Shown: positions 42,484-54,592 of the stretch, piece by piece | How the letters are laid out: the number at the start of each line of letters is the position of its first letter | Position numbering within the stretch: position 1 is the first letter of the stretch | Assembly: GCA_951640165.1 (NCBI GenBank) | Contig: OX621252.1 | Span: 3,194,501-3,258,500 of the forward strand | Length of the DNA: 64,000 nt | From: Pseudoips prasinana | Taxonomy: Eukaryota; Arthropoda; Insecta; Lepidoptera; Nolidae | Direction of reading: 5' to 3' | Position numbers and translations under genes: made by a program | Notes under the pieces: generated by a model | The model's database searches: none | The model's input: only the letters and a program-made list of their open reading frames with translations | Told to the model about the DNA's origin: nothing

Positions 42484-45414
42484 ATGTCTTATTGTTTAGA
42501 CACTAGTAGTGATATTGATTATTTTTCGGTAGATAGTGACAATGACAGTTTCGTAAGTATTCCCTCACTTAGTGAAACACTTCAGTCTCAATTTTCTGAT
42601 GCTTTCAAGGATTTTAATGTTGTTCACATCAACGCCCAAAGTATTCCGGCACATTTCCCCGATATACTGGCTAACTTGGACTGTAAGAATTTGCATGCAA
42701 TACTTGTCTCAGAGTCGTGGCTAAAACCATGTCTCCCTTCCATTTCATACTCTCTTCCGGGATTCAATCTTATTAGGAATGATCGCACGGTGGGCGGTGG
42801 CGGAGGTGTTGCCATTTATCTCCGATCGCATATACCGTACTCAATAATTAGCATGTCATCACAGCCACCACCACAGCACGCCGGTGAACATCTTTTTTTG
42901 GAGATTGAACTTTGTCACACTAAGCTCCTTCTAGGAGTATACTACTCTCCTTCACTAAGAATAAACTTCTTCTCTTCTTTCGAAAACATCTTAGAAAGTC
43001 TTGCTCCTTCTTACAGCCATGTTATCATTATGGGTGACTTCAACACCTGCCTCCTAAAAAAAGACCATCGTACTTCAAACTTTTTATCTGTTATAGAATC
43101 AAAAAATTTCACTGTTCTACCTTCGAATGCTACGCATCATTTCCCTAACTCTGTTCCTTCACTTCTTGACCTAATTATTGTATCTTCTGTTGAACATGTT
43201 ATCAAGCATGGTCAATTTTCTGCTGACGTCTTCTCTTATCATGATTTGATTTATCTAACTTACAAAATTCGACCCCCTAAAGCAAGTCGGAAAATTCTTT
43301 TGCAGCGCAATTTTGGTGATATGAATCTGGATGATCTTCGAGAAGAGGCTCGTAACTTAGATTGGGAGCCCCTCTTTGCACTTGATTCAATTGACAGCAA
43401 GGTTAATTATTTTACACAAAGCCTTATAAAACTCTATGACAAATACGCTCCCACTCGTCCTGTTAAATTAAAACATCTCCCAGCGCCGTGGCTGACAAAA
43501 AACCTTAAAAGTATTATGAACAAGAAAGTAGCTGCTAAGTCAAAATTTAACGCCCGCCCCAATTCGGCAAACTGGGAAAAATTCGTAGAAATCCGAAATC
43601 ACTGCAACAAGGTGTGTAGGCAAGCCCAACGCCAACATATCCATAGTTCCTTAGAAAACGGAGATCCAGCTAAAGTCTGGAAATTTCTGAGATCATTAGG
43701 TGTTGGTAAGTCACGTCAAAACACAATCCCAAAAGATCTGAACTTAGATTTACTAAATCAACATTTCTCTACTTCGCCCAATATACAAAGGGCAACTAAA
43801 ACGAATACTTTAAATTATCTTTCCACACTTCCAACACCTGATCACACCCAATTTGTCTTTAATCATTTTACTAATTGTGATGTTAAGAGAAGCATAATGT
43901 CCATCTCGTCCAATGCAATTGGCAGTGATTGTCTTAGTCGTAAAATGATCCTACCCATCCTAGACGAGATCCTTCCCACTATCACCCATATTTTGAACCA
44001 TTCCGTAACCAGTGGCTCCTTCCCGACACAGTGGAAAGAAGCCAAAATTACTCCATTGCCTAAAAAATCGAATCCTTTATCCTTCACCGAATATCGTCCT
44101 ATATCAATATTACCGTTCCTATCCAAAGTTCTTGAACGTCTTATTTATAATCAACTAAATCTCTTCCTTTGCAAGAACTCTCTCCTCAATCCCTTTCAGT
44201 CCGGTTTCCGGCAGGGTCATAGTACGACTACGGCACTGATTCACATCACAGATAACCTGAGGTCTGCTATGGATAGTGGCGAACTAACGGTGCTCTGTCT
44301 ACTAGATTTTAGCAACGCTTTTAACACCGTAGATTTCGACATATTGCTCGGTATACTATGCTCTCTGAACATATCTCCAACTGTAATTGATTGGTTTCAC
44401 AGTTACCTGTATGGCAGACGCCAACGAATTTGTATCGATGATGCAACCTCTTCCTGGAGCTATACATCAGCTGGCGTGCCGCAGGGTGGCGTTTTATCTC
44501 CTTTATTATTTGCCATATTCATTAATGCTATATCCAAAAATCTGAATTCGTCCTACCACCTTTATGCAGATGATCTTCAAATTTACAGCCGAGCCTCTCC
44601 TGATAATCTACCGGAAGCTATAGAATCTATTAATTCAGATCTTTTACATATATGCACATGGAGTAAATCTTATGGGCTAACAGTAAACCCGTCCAAATCT
44701 CAGGCCATTATCGTTGGCAGTACCAGAATGAGATCCAAAGTTGATTGGTCACGAGTCCCTAACATAATGTTTGACAATGCAATTATACCTTTAAGTGACA
44801 AAGTGAAAAATTTGGGGATATACATTGACAAGGATCTCTCTTGGGTTTCTCAATTACAGGAGGTTAGCCGCAGAGTCTTTGCATCTGCGGGATCTCTGAG
44901 AAGGCTTCGAAATTTTTTACCAGTAACCACTAAGATTGCGCTTGCTCAATCCATCCTTCTTCCTATTCTCGACTATGCTGATGCCAGTTATCTCGATTTG
45001 ACCCAAGAGCAATTTGACAAGCTTGAGCGACTTCAAAATTTTTGTATAAGGTTCATATTTGGGCTCCGCAAGTATGACCACGTATCTGAATTTCGTTCAA
45101 AACTCAAGTGGCTCCCTATACGCCTTCGCCGGAATGCACATATTTTGTCCCTTTTATACAGCATTATCTTTAATCCTTCTACCCCCTATTATCTTAAAGA
45201 ACAATTTCAATTTCTAAGTGATACACATGCGAGATCATTGAGATCATCAGAAAATCTAAACTTGTCTTTACCAACACATTCCACTAACTTTTTTAGTAAA
45301 TCTTTTACTGTTTGGGCAGCTCGCCTCTGGAATGCGTTGCCTTTAACAATTAGACGTGCTCAATCTCTTGTTTTGTTCAAAACACTAGTGAAAAACCACT
45401 ACTTGTCACTATGA
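42484..45414 (+). CDS. LINE ORF2 (endonuclease + reverse transcriptase), open
   Basis: 976 residues without interruption. Endonuclease: HINAQS, VSESWLKP, GGGGGVAIY, IMGDFNTCLL, SLLDLI; the last motif reads FSYHDLIY where SDH is usual (Tyr252, codon 43237-43239). RT: YRPISILPFLSKVLER, GFRQGHSTTTAL, LLDFSNAFNTVD, GVPQGGVLSPLLF, LYADDLQIY (near 44560). The C-terminal domain reaches LWNALPLTIRRAQS. The family is closest in style to L2/Daphne/Crack LINEs. The first residues (before DFNVVHINAQ) may not be the true start. Confidence 0.85.
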   Translation: MSYCLDTSSDIDYFSVDSDNDSFVSIPSLSETLQSQFSDAFKDFNVVHINAQSIPAHFPDILANLDCKNLHAILVSESWLKPCLPSISYSLPGFNLIRNDRTVGGGGGVAIYLRSHIPYSIISMSSQPPPQHAGEHLFLEIELCHTKLLLGVYYSPSLRINFFSSFENILESLAPSYSHVIIMGDFNTCLLKKDHRTSNFLSVIESKNFTVLPSNATHHFPNSVPSLLDLIIVSSVEHVIKHGQFSADVFSYHDLIYLTYKIRPPKASRKILLQRNFGDMNLDDLREEARNLDWEPLFALDSIDSKVNYFTQSLIKLYDKYAPTRPVKLKHLPAPWLTKNLKSIMNKKVAAKSKFNARPNSANWEKFVEIRNHCNKVCRQAQRQHIHSSLENGDPAKVWKFLRSLGVGKSRQNTIPKDLNLDLLNQHFSTSPNIQRATKTNTLNYLSTLPTPDHTQFVFNHFTNCDVKRSIMSISSNAIGSDCLSRKMILPILDEILPTITHILNHSVTSGSFPTQWKEAKITPLPKKSNPLSFTEYRPISILPFLSKVLERLIYNQLNLFLCKNSLLNPFQSGFRQGHSTTTALIHITDNLRSAMDSGELTVLCLLDFSNAFNTVDFDILLGILCSLNISPTVIDWFHSYLYGRRQRICIDDATSSWSYTSAGVPQGGVLSPLLFAIFINAISKNLNSSYHLYADDLQIYSRASPDNLPEAIESINSDLLHICTWSKSYGLTVNPSKSQAIIVGSTRMRSKVDWSRVPNIMFDNAIIPLSDKVKNLGIYIDKDLSWVSQLQEVSRRVFASAGSLRRLRNFLPVTTKIALAQSILLPILDYADASYLDLTQEQFDKLERLQNFCIRFIFGLRKYDHVSEFRSKLKWLPIRLRRNAHILSLLYSIIFNPSTPYYLKEQFQFLSDTHARSLRSSENLNLSLPTHSTNFFSKSFTVWAARLWNALPLTIRRAQSLVLFKTLVKNHYLSL

Positions 45415-46021
45415 ATGCATTTCCACTGTCCTTGCATATTATTTTATTTATTATGTATGTATCTATGTATATATTATTATGTTTATGTAATTAAGTATGC
45501 ATTATATCTAATGACATGGTAGTATTACTATTAAGTAAATGCCATTATTAGTTTGTAAGTATTTAGATTCCTACGTAAATTATTTTATCTTGCACTACCC
45601 TTATCGTGTTGTCTGTCTATATTTCTGGTTCATATCCATCCAAAGGTTGTCTGGAAGAGATCGCTGACTGCGATAAGACCGCCTATTGTACGATTTCAAT
45701 AGCTAATTAATATTTCCTATGTTTTTATCTGTAATTGGTGTGCAATAAAGAGTATTTATCTTATTATTAAATGATGTCAAAAGAAACCGATCATTAATTC
45801 GAGTTAATGTTTTATTTTGTATGTATGTAACACTATTTCTCCGTCTTTTTAATCGATATTGAATGCTTTCGGAATGAAACTATAGAAATTCGTTATCAGT
45901 AAATTAAAATAACTTAATTACTACCTATAGATCATAACTGAATAATTAACTGAACCAACTCGCAATGGGCCTGTTTTTAATTTGCCTTTAGATTTGTGTC
46001 GTCAGACTAAGACTAGCGAAT

Positions 46022-49000
46022 CATCATCATATCAGCCGAAAGACGTCCACTGCTGGACAAAGGCCTCCCTCAAAGATCTCCACAATTGCCGGTCTTGCGC
46101 TATCCGCATCCAGCGTTTTCCAGCGACCCGCACAAGATCATCGGTCCATCTTGTAGGGGGCCTGCCCACGCTGCGTCTTCCGGTTCGTGGTCGCCACTCG
46201 AGAACCTTTCTGCCCCAGCGGCCGTCGGCTCTACGAGCTATGTGCCCTGCCCACTGCCACTTCAGCTTGGCAATTCTTAGGGCTATGTCGGTGACTTTGG
46301 TTCGCCTGCGGATCTCATCATTTCTGATTCGATCTCGCAGGGAAACTCCAAGCATAGCCCTTTCCATTGCTCTTTGGGTGACCTTGAGCCGCCTGATAAG
46401 GCCCATAGTTAGCGACCACGTCTCTGTTCCGTAAGTCATCACTGGCAACACACACTGGTCGAAGACTTTCGACTTGAGACACTGCGGTATTTGGGACGAG
46501 AAGATATTACGTAGCTTCCCGAACGCTGCCCAGCCGAGTTGGATTCTACGATTGACCTCCTTCTCGAAGTTGGACCTACCTAGTTGTATGGTCTGTCCTA
46601 GGTAAATATAGTTCTCTACAACTTCGAGTGCAGAGTCTCCAACCTTAACTAGAGTGGGTGCAACATGGATGTTTGACATAATTTTCGTCTTATTCATGTT
46701 CATTTTCAGACCCACTTGTTGAGAGACTCTGCTGAGGCCATCGAGCATTGTACCGAGGTCGTCAAGGGTCTCAGCCATGACTACTATATCGTCGGCAAAT
46801 CGAAGGTGGGTGATGTACTCGCCATTGACATTGATGCCAAAGCCTTTCCAGTCCAGAAGCTTGAAGACATCTTCCAATGCAGCGGTGAACAGTTTCGGAG
46901 ATATAACATCTCCCTGTCTCACACCTCGCTGCAAGTGGATAGGTTTCGAGTTCTGGTCCTGGAGTCGCACTGACATAGTGGCGTTTTCGTACAAACACTT
47001 TAACACCTCGATATACCGGTAGTCGATTTGGCACCTTTGGAGAGACCTCAGTACGGCCCAAGTTTCGATCGAATCGAAGGCTTTCTCATAGTCCACAAAC
47101 GCTAAACATAATGGCTGGTTATACTCTTCGGTCTTCTGTATAACCTGCCGCAGCGTATGTATGTGGTCTATGGTACTAAAGCCTTTACGGAAACCGGCTT
47201 GTTCGGGAGGCTGGAAGTCGTCAAACCTGCGTGCGAGACGATTCGTAATGACCCTCGAAAACAACTTGTAAACATGGCTCAGCAGTGTGATGGGTCTGTA
47301 ATTCTTCAAGAGGGTTTTATCGCCCTTTTTGAAGAAGACCACCACCACACCCCTGTGCCATGCTTTTGGCGTTTGACCTTCTAGTATGACGGAGTTAAAT
47401 AACTTCTGAAGGGCCCGTAGGATTGGTGTACCACCCGCCTTCAGAAGCTCTGCCGTAATTCCATCATCACCAGGCGCCTTGTTGTTCTTAAGCTGTTCGA
47501 GAGCCATTCTAATCTCGCACAGGCTGACGTCCGGGATGTCGTCGGTGAAGTGTTGGGTTAGTCGTGCTCAGGGATCTGAGGCACAACTATCGACAGGTGA
47601 CTGGGTTTTCGCATACAGCTGTCCATAGAACCTCTCGATCTCTCCCAGCAACTCAGGTTTAGACGTGACGATTCTGCCATCCTCAGTCTTCAGCTTCGTC
47701 AGTTGGCTCTGTCCAACAGACAGTTCTCTTGCAAACACTTTAGAGCCTTTGTTCCGCTCAATGGCTTCTTTAATACAATTTGTATTAAATTGGCGCGTGT
47801 CGCGTGTCAAAGACTTTGAGATCTGTCTGTTGAGCTGCCGGTATCTGGTAGCATCATCAGAGGATGTCAGAACCATTTTCCGTCTTTCGTCCATAAGCTG
47901 CAGGGTATAGTCAGAGATCTTTTTGGTTCTGTTTGTACGGTGGGCCTTGAAGACCTTAGACCCAGCCGTATGGACAGCTTCTACGAGCCTGTCATGGTAT
48001 GAGTCCACTTCCTCGCAATCTGCTAGGCATTCGAAACGGTTTTGCAGATCGAGCTGAAAGGGTTCAGGGTTTTGGATGTGGATGGGTAAAGGTCGGAGCG
48101 TAGACTTTATTAGTCGGGACCTCTGGAGCTTGACATTTAGGTTCAATGAGCCTCTCACCAGTCTGTGATCGCTCCCGGTTTTAACCGTATTGATCACTGA
48201 GACGTCATTGAACACCTGTCTACTCGTCGACAAGATAAAGTCTATCTCGTTTTTTGTTTTACCATCTGGGCTTACCCAGGTCCATTTGCGGTTTTCCGAC
48301 TTCTTGAAAAAGGAGTTCATCATAAAGAGTCCCTCCTTCTCCATGAAGTCGGCCAACATTTGGCCCCGGGGATTCCGGTCTCCAGTTCCAAATTGCCCCA
48401 CTTTCAGCTCATTCCCGAATCGTTTACCCAGCTTCGCGTTAAAGTCCCCCATGACCACAGTGAAATAAGAGTTCGAGGTATGTATGGCTCTAGAAATATC
48501 CTCATACATGACCTCAACCTCATCGTCGGAGTGCGTCGAAGTCGGCGCGTAAACCTGTATGACCTTCAACGAATACCGCTTGGTAATTCTGAGTATAAGG
48601 TACGCAACCCTAGTCGACACACTCTCGATTTTCACTATGTTGTGGACGAGGGACTTGTGGACTATGAACCCAACACCACCTTGGGAGAGTTGGTCGCCTT
48701 CCCGGAAATAGAACAGATTCCCGGATTTCAGGATTATCGTGTCCTCCCCCTCTCTTCGGACTTCAGATAATCCTATTATGTCCCAATGTAACCTGCTCAA
48801 TTCTTCCTACAGTTCGATCATCTTCTCGTCGGTCCGCAGTGTGCGTGTGTTGTATGTTGCCAGGGCCAGAGGTCGTCGGTTTTGGTAACGCGGAATCTGC
48901 CGGGGATTCTTAGCACCCCCTGCCCTGCCGTAACCACGGCTGTTACCACGGCTGGGAATAGCAGGGCTGCCGGGGACTGGGGACCGCGGTTTAATTGTGT

Positions 49001-49191
49001 CCTTCATTTGAGGGGATCTGCCATAATCGCCACGCTTGGCAAACGGGTTGGCGATCGCAGTAAGGTAGAAATTGGTACTCATGAGAACGCTGCTGCCCAT
49101 TCTCTGGAATATATTCCCTCGGGACGACTTCTACGTCCCCCCACGGGATGAGAGGGGGTGGTGATATTCTCTAGGCCGTCACCACACAGCC
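46022..49191 (-). mobile_element. Full-length RTE-clade LINE, copy 2
   Basis: 3.17 kb with the 7-bp flanking duplication agcgaat (46015-46021 and 49192-49198) and the same ends as copy 1. Confidence 0.9.
46032..49100 (-). pseudogene. RTE ORF2 with two nonsense codons
   Basis: One frame runs from 49100 to 46032, broken only by TAG at 48804-48806 (before the EELSRLHWD motif; copy 1 has Glu) and TGA at 47566-47568 (in the linker; copy 1 has Arg). The endonuclease (GLSEVRREGED, VMGDFNAKLG, TGSDHRLVRG) and RT (APGDDGITAELL, FVDYEKAFDSIE, LRFADD) motifs are all present. Here the leader (YLTAIANPFAKRGDYG ... ALATYNTRTLR) is in frame, unlike copy 1. Confidence 0.85.
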
Positions 49192-49506
49192 AGCGAATAC
49201 TTAATTAAAAAGCGACTTTAACTTAAATAGAAAAACGTTCTATACATAATAAGTAAAAGACTACACTCATTTAATCGGAGCCCATAACTTCGTAACCAAA
49301 CATATGCTCAGCTAAGTAATCTAGCAGCAAGTAGCACCCCACTAATATGACACACGACACAACCATCGTCTCCCTCTCCATATTAGAGGAAAAGAGACGT
49401 CCTACTTGACACATAACGAGCTTACATGCAGTCAATGACAAGCTTCTAGCCAAACAACGTTCAGCATTTTCTAATCATTATATAGGAACCGAATTTAATG
49501 GTATTA

Positions 49507-49972
49507 GAATAATCACACTAATATTATAAAGCCGAAAGTTTGTGAGTGTGTGACTGTGTATGTTTGTGACTTCTTCAAGTCTAAACGGCTGCAGTGATTA
49601 TAATAAAATTTGGTATGGAGATAGCTGACACCTTGGATTAACACATAGGCTATAATTTATAAAGTTTACCGCGGGGCACAACTAGTAATATTATAAAGGT
49701 GAAAGTGAGTGTGTATGTTTGTTACTTCTACACGTCTAAACGGCTTGAGCGATTTTAATAAAATTTGGAATGGAAGTAGCTGTCACCCTGGATTATAGAC
49801 TTTCACACTAATATTATAAAGACCAAAGACTGTGTGAGTGTGTTTGTTTGTTACTTCTTCACGTCTAAACGGCTGGAGCGATTTTAATAAAAGTTAGTAT
49901 GGAGTTCGCTGACACCCTGGTTTAATATATGGGCTATAATTTAACGCGGGTAAAACCGCGGGGCACAGCTAC
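49507..49972 (+). mobile_element. Three stacked Lep1-like Helitron units
   Basis: Repeated actaatattataaag starts at about 49508, 49686 and 49806. The first and third units end ccgcggggcaca(a/g)cta near 49682 and 49970; the middle one is truncated. Confidence 0.7.
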
Positions 49973-52270
49973 ATGTTATATATTTCGAAGTCTTTCCTTC
50001 AGTTTTGACACAATTACGAAATTATTTGAATTATTTTATTTCACGACCTTAGAATAATTTTATCTGTTTTTATACAATTATTTTAACGGACTGTTGGCAT
50101 AAGAGTATTGTGGTGCTGACAAGAATCAAGTGGTATTGTTGTTTATTCATTCATAAGCCTTCTTCATTTAAATGTTCGTAACCTCCGGTTTAAATTCATC
50201 GGGAGGGCAATTCTTGAATATTTATAGCTATTTTATAATAAATGCGGATACCTAAATCCTCGAAAGTATCTACACGAGCTAACGATAACACTTGGTACAT
50301 ATACCTGGTATACAATACCGTCGCAACTGGGTAGTAGAGACACCCGCTGAGTTTGTTTCGCTGAGTCTTCTCAGTTGGGGCTAATGTAAAATGACTGAAG
50401 TCACAATTGTCATAAACATTAAATAACCGGTCATTTACTGTCAAATTCAGTCAATTTGACTCAACTATTATTGTCTATTCTCGACTGCCAATCATTTATT
50501 TATTTAAGTACCCAATTTATATGCAAGTTTAAATGAAGCAACGTTTTATTTTCTATGGAGGATAATGCCCGGTTCCTTTATTTTACGATCCGTCATTGGA
50601 CCAACGTTACCATCCGTAATTCAGTTACCGATACCGATGCAAAACTAGTGTTCCACAATGCCCTACCTGCGACGAACATCCGTAGTTTAAACCACCTACG
50701 ACTCGTTCGGCGATGAACCTCTCGCACCTCTTCACGATTAGTTATAACAAAACGTCGTACGTCAATTATGCAACTAAAATCATTTATTATTCTGTAATAT
50801 TATGTGAGTAATAGTACAAATTACTGTACTTATAGTTACAGTAATAATTTAATTTGCGTTTTAGGTTTAAAATATTTATAAATCATTAGTATTGAAAATT
50901 TGATGTTACGAGTGCATGGTGTGAACAAAACGCGTAACAGGAAAGCGCATGGCGCATGCGTCTGTCGTCTGACGTCTGTCCAGGAGTATTTCATGGTTTC
51001 TAAATAAGTTTTTAAGTTGAGTATTTAATCTAAGGTTTGTGGTTATGAAATCTTAGAAGATAGAAAAATAATCAACCCTTTCTAACGGAAAACAAAGCCA
51101 TGAATTCTCTATCAGTTTCAGAGTTAGACATCACGGAAATCTCCTCAAACACTATGTTAACTACCAAAATAAAATACAAACGACTGGTAAACCGACCGAA
51201 TTCGACTAGTAATCAAAGCAGTAACGCCTCGTTATTTTGACAGTTCCGTGACAGTAGAAAATATTTATAGGAACACTTTCGAACGCATCTCCATACAATA
51301 AGCTTACTAACGTCCTCCCATCCGTTAGTCACCAGACGTTGGTTATTTGGATAACGACTAGTATTTTATAGGAACGGTTTTGCGTTACGGCTGGTAGAAA
51401 TTCTAACTATTCGTAGTAGAAACGATTCGTTTTTGGAATATAGGAACCGGGCGTAAGACGACATCAAAGTCAATGCGCGAGGCGATGCGACGTTGCCATT
51501 TTGTCTTAAATGCACGCATGATTAGAAATGTAAAATGATTAACACTATATAATAATACTATAAGTCATGAAAACCACTTTATTGTTTCAATTTAGAAGTT
51601 GTAGACTTTTATCAACGACAAAAACTTAAAAGGTACTACTAAAATATTACTGGAATCAAATTGTCTGAAAATTACCATTTTTTACAGTAAGTGACCATTT
51701 TTGACCGTAAATCACCATTTTTGACAGTAAATGACCATTTTTGACCAACTTGACCATAAATTACAGTCAGTCTAATACAGTCACTTTAGTCATTTTCAAA
51801 ACTAGTTGGGGCGCATTCGATCCGGTGGTAACTTTAAAGCGCGGCCGTCGTTATAAACACAAAGTCCGCCATAATATTAATTCTTGCCTTAATATGGACA
51901 TAATCTTTGTAAAACGATAATTAAACCGAAGAAGAGTGTGAAGCAACATTTTTGTTTATTACGTTAATAAGTTACTGGTACTGATCTAATGTTACCTATT
52001 GCCTCTTTTTGAAGGGAACTCTTCTTTAGGCGCGTTGAGCATTGTCACGCGTCCCATGAACTGTATGTATATTTTGTATATATGTGTACATTTTTGGTGA
52101 ACAAAACGCGTGAAACTCGCGTCATCAACACATCACGTTTCCCATGAGCTATATATATAACTAATATATAGTAGATTATTTAGATTAGAACTGTCAAAAA
52201 TAGTGTTCACTTCTATCTACAGTACCCAAAGACCGCCACGCATGATTTTTTTAATGAAAATGTTCGGTAG
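49973..52270. other. Unassigned intronic sequence
   Basis: No coding exon or clear repeat family apart from a 20-bp tandem at 51673-51755. The segment at about 51840-51900 (acaaagtccgccataata) is similar to 55270-55330. Confidence 0.3.
51673..51755. repeat. ~20-bp tandem repeat
   Basis: Four to five copies of accatttttgac(a/c)gtaaat-type units. Confidence 0.85.
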
Positions 52271-52289
52271 TTAAGTGCGTGACCGCTGG

Positions 52290-52425
52290 TCTTACATGCT
52301 CTCCGAGGCATGTGGGTAACTCCGCCAACTTTCTGACTCTGGGTTACGACTGAGAATTTTTCTTGCCATGAAAGAGCCCAGTAACATTTTTCGCCTCGAC
52401 CACAGATAAATGGTAAAAGACCACC
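52290..52425 (-). repeat. S3 SINE body fragment
   Basis: ctctccgaggcatgtgggta and gggttacgactgagaa resemble reversed S3; heavily diverged. Confidence 0.45.
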
Positions 52426-52490
52426 AACGTTATACGATGGACTTCGAATGAATACTTCGAGCTTTATTACAACAAATATATTTCCCTCAG

Positions 52491-52877
52491 GTCTTTCTGT
52501 CCGTGCATTCGTTCGCGATGAAGCAAAAATGCCCCCGGAACTCAAGAGCAAAGTCGAACTCTTCCCCGGCAACGTGTTGGAGCCAGACTCCGTCGCTGAC
52601 GCTGTTGAAGGCATGGACGGCGTTGTCATCGTCCTCGGCACGCGAAACCAGCTCGAACCCACTTCAGACATGTCCGAAGGGACGAAAAACATCATCGATG
52701 CCATGAGGGCGAAAAACGTGAAGACAGTCTCCGCATGCTTATCTGCGTTCTTGTTCTATGAGCCGGAGAAGGTGCCTCCGAGGTTCGTGGACATTAATGA
52801 AGACCATAAGAGGATGTATGAGGCCTTGAAGGATAGCTCTTTGAATTATATCGCTGTGTTCCCGCCACATATTTCTG
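52491..52877 (+). CDS. BLVRB: BLVRB-like reductase, coding exon 2
   Basis: 387 nt between an acceptor (tttccctcag) and a gtaagt donor, phase 1 at both ends, giving residues 25-153. It carries the family signature: VLGTRNQLEPT, MSEGTKNI, Ser109 in CLSAFLFYEP, KVPPRF, EDHKRM and His151 in FPPHIS. Ser109 and His151 correspond to the active-site Ser111 and His153 of human BLVRB. GC content is well above the flanking intron. The antisense frame here is a shadow. Confidence 0.95.
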
Positions 52878-52973
52878 GTAAGTTCGTTGCAAACTTTTTG
52901 TTTACGTAGCCGATCATATTTGCATTGTCATACCCAACAATAAACTACACCGTTCACTTAATAACAAAATGTA

Positions 52974-53215
52974 ATAATATCCTGGGACATTATTCACACA
53001 CGGCCAGCTTATCCCAAACTAAGCGGAGTTTGTACAATGGAATCCAGAGAACTGATATACTGCCTTAATAATAAACAATACTTATATATATAATTACACC
53101 CAGACTCAGGACAAACAGATATGTTCATGGACACAAATATATGTCGTGAGTGGGAATCGAACCCGCGACCTGCCGCAAAGGCAAGTATCTACCAACCACG
53201 CCAATCGGCTGGTCA
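52974..53215 (-). mobile_element. S2 SINE
   Basis: Reversed S2 with tail (cctgggacattattcacaca) and head (gtgggaatcgaacccgcgac). Confidence 0.8.
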
Positions 53216-53288
53216 AAGCCATTTAGTGAGTTGTAGTCGTCTTAAACCATTAATTTATCGTTATATTGTTACCCACGAACCAGCGCTG

Positions 53289-53513
53289 GGGCTCTACCGT
53301 CTAAGTCGCCGAACATCGATTTCTTAAATGGCGTTCAAATAAATAAAGGTTAAAAAAGACTCGGCTTCAATTTTGACAATCGATTCCGGACCATTTATGA
53401 CGTCACATGTGCTCATGAGAGCCGATTTAACGATTGATTAAGTCATTTTTAACCTTTATTTATTTGAACGCCATTTAAGAAATCGATGTTCGGCGACTTA
53501 GCCGGTATAGCCC
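53289..53513. mobile_element. MITE M1, intact copy
   Basis: 225 bp with CTG on both sides (53286-53288, 53514-53516) and TIRs gggctctaccgtctaagtcg / cgacttagccggtatagccc. The centre has atgacgtcacatg. Confidence 0.85.
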
Positions 53514-53559
53514 CTGGACATACCTTCCCAATGGATTTCCACAAGTAACCTGTGTTAGG

Positions 53560-54172
53560 TACTCGCATCCAGCGGCTTCCAGCAACAATGCTGCTTCTTT
53601 CAGCTCGTGTTCACCACTCGAGAACCTTTCTGTACCAGCGGCCGGGCCGGCCTGCGAGCGATATACCGCCCTACCCTGTCAATTGAGAATTACTGATGTA
53701 AGAGAGCGTTGTTGTGTGAAAGAGGATGTATTCACAAAGATTGAAAAAGGAATGCTGAGATGGTTTGGCCATTTAGAAAGGATGAATGAAAGAAGATTGA
53801 CCAAAGAAGTATACCTGGCCTGTGTGAGTGGAACAACCGGAAGGGGAAGACCTCGTCGAACATTCTCTGACCAAATCGGAGACGTCCACAAGAAAGGGCA
53901 GGTCAGAAGTACCCTAAACCGGCGAGCATGTATGAAGAATATAATGACAGTAATCGAGGCAAAATACTTGTGCAAAGATCGTGACAAATGGAAATCCGTT
54001 GTCTCTGCCTACCCCTCTGAGAAACAGGCGTGAGTCTATGTATGTATGTATGTAATTCTTTGAGCTATCTCAGTTACCTACTTCGGTTCGTCTACAGATT
54101 TTGATATTTCTGATTCGATCCCGCAGTGAAAAATCCCACTCCCTTGCTCTTTGGCGACCTTGTGGTTAATAT
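53560..54172 (-). pseudogene. Diverged RTE fragment split by an insertion
   Basis: 53560-53675 and 54052-54172 match consecutive parts of the RTE C-terminal coding region (plus-strand text tcgagaacctttctg and tgattcgatcccgcag). The gap is filled by the LINE fragment at 53683-54050. Confidence 0.7.
53683..54050 (+). pseudogene. 5'-truncated LINE C-terminal fragment with TATG tail
   Basis: An open frame of about 116 residues: [45 protein letters not shown], the C-terminal zone of an RTE/BovB-type polyprotein. It ends in gtatgtatgtatgta. Shorter relatives are at 61566-61700 (+) and 54905-54995 (-). Confidence 0.65.
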
Positions 54173-54313
54173 TATACACCTGTCTAATTCAATGCCTGAA
54201 TATAGTATACATTTTAAATTAATATTTTATAGTGAAATACTACAATGCGCTAACTACATAAATACATAAAAACATTAACGTCCCCTACAGCAATACAAAC
54301 TACAGACAATACT

Positions 54314-54442
54314 CTTTTTTTTATTAGATCCGCTAAATCTTACAATAAGTTGGTTGACTTTTCTAATCTTGACTTATTCACAACTAAGCCACATGTATTT
54401 AAGCATACACTTTCTAAACATTGGTTCGAATTGGTTCAATAA
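54314..54442 (+). pseudogene. LINE RT C-terminal stub
   Basis: RSAKSYNKLVDFSNLDLF ... FKHTLSKHW, resembling the C-terminal end of L2/Crack-type ORF2, with TAA at 54440-54442 and an AT-rich 3' UTR to about 54590. Confidence 0.5.
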
Positions 54443-54592
54443 CTGTGTTGCTTTATCAAGTGTAATTGTAATTGTATAGTTAAGCATAATATCTCAATCT
54501 CATTTTCGTTGTATTATTGTATCTTATATTAAGCAAACAAGCTATTTTTGTATTCATTTGCGAAAACATATAATTAATAATAATTTAATATC

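Larger units (their letters stand above)
40900..45775 (+). mobile_element. Two-ORF LINE (L2/CR1-related), apparently full coding length
   Basis: ORF1 41106-41834, ORF2 42484-45414, 3' UTR with AATAAA at 45745-45750. The 5' and 3' limits are approximate; no target duplication was confirmed. The 649-bp gap between ORFs is unusually long and AT-rich. Confidence 0.75.

Noticed and set aside
52213..52704. 163-codon minus-strand ORF
   Set aside because: It is antisense to BLVRB exon 2, which has family motifs and splice sites; the ORF has no recognisable domain.
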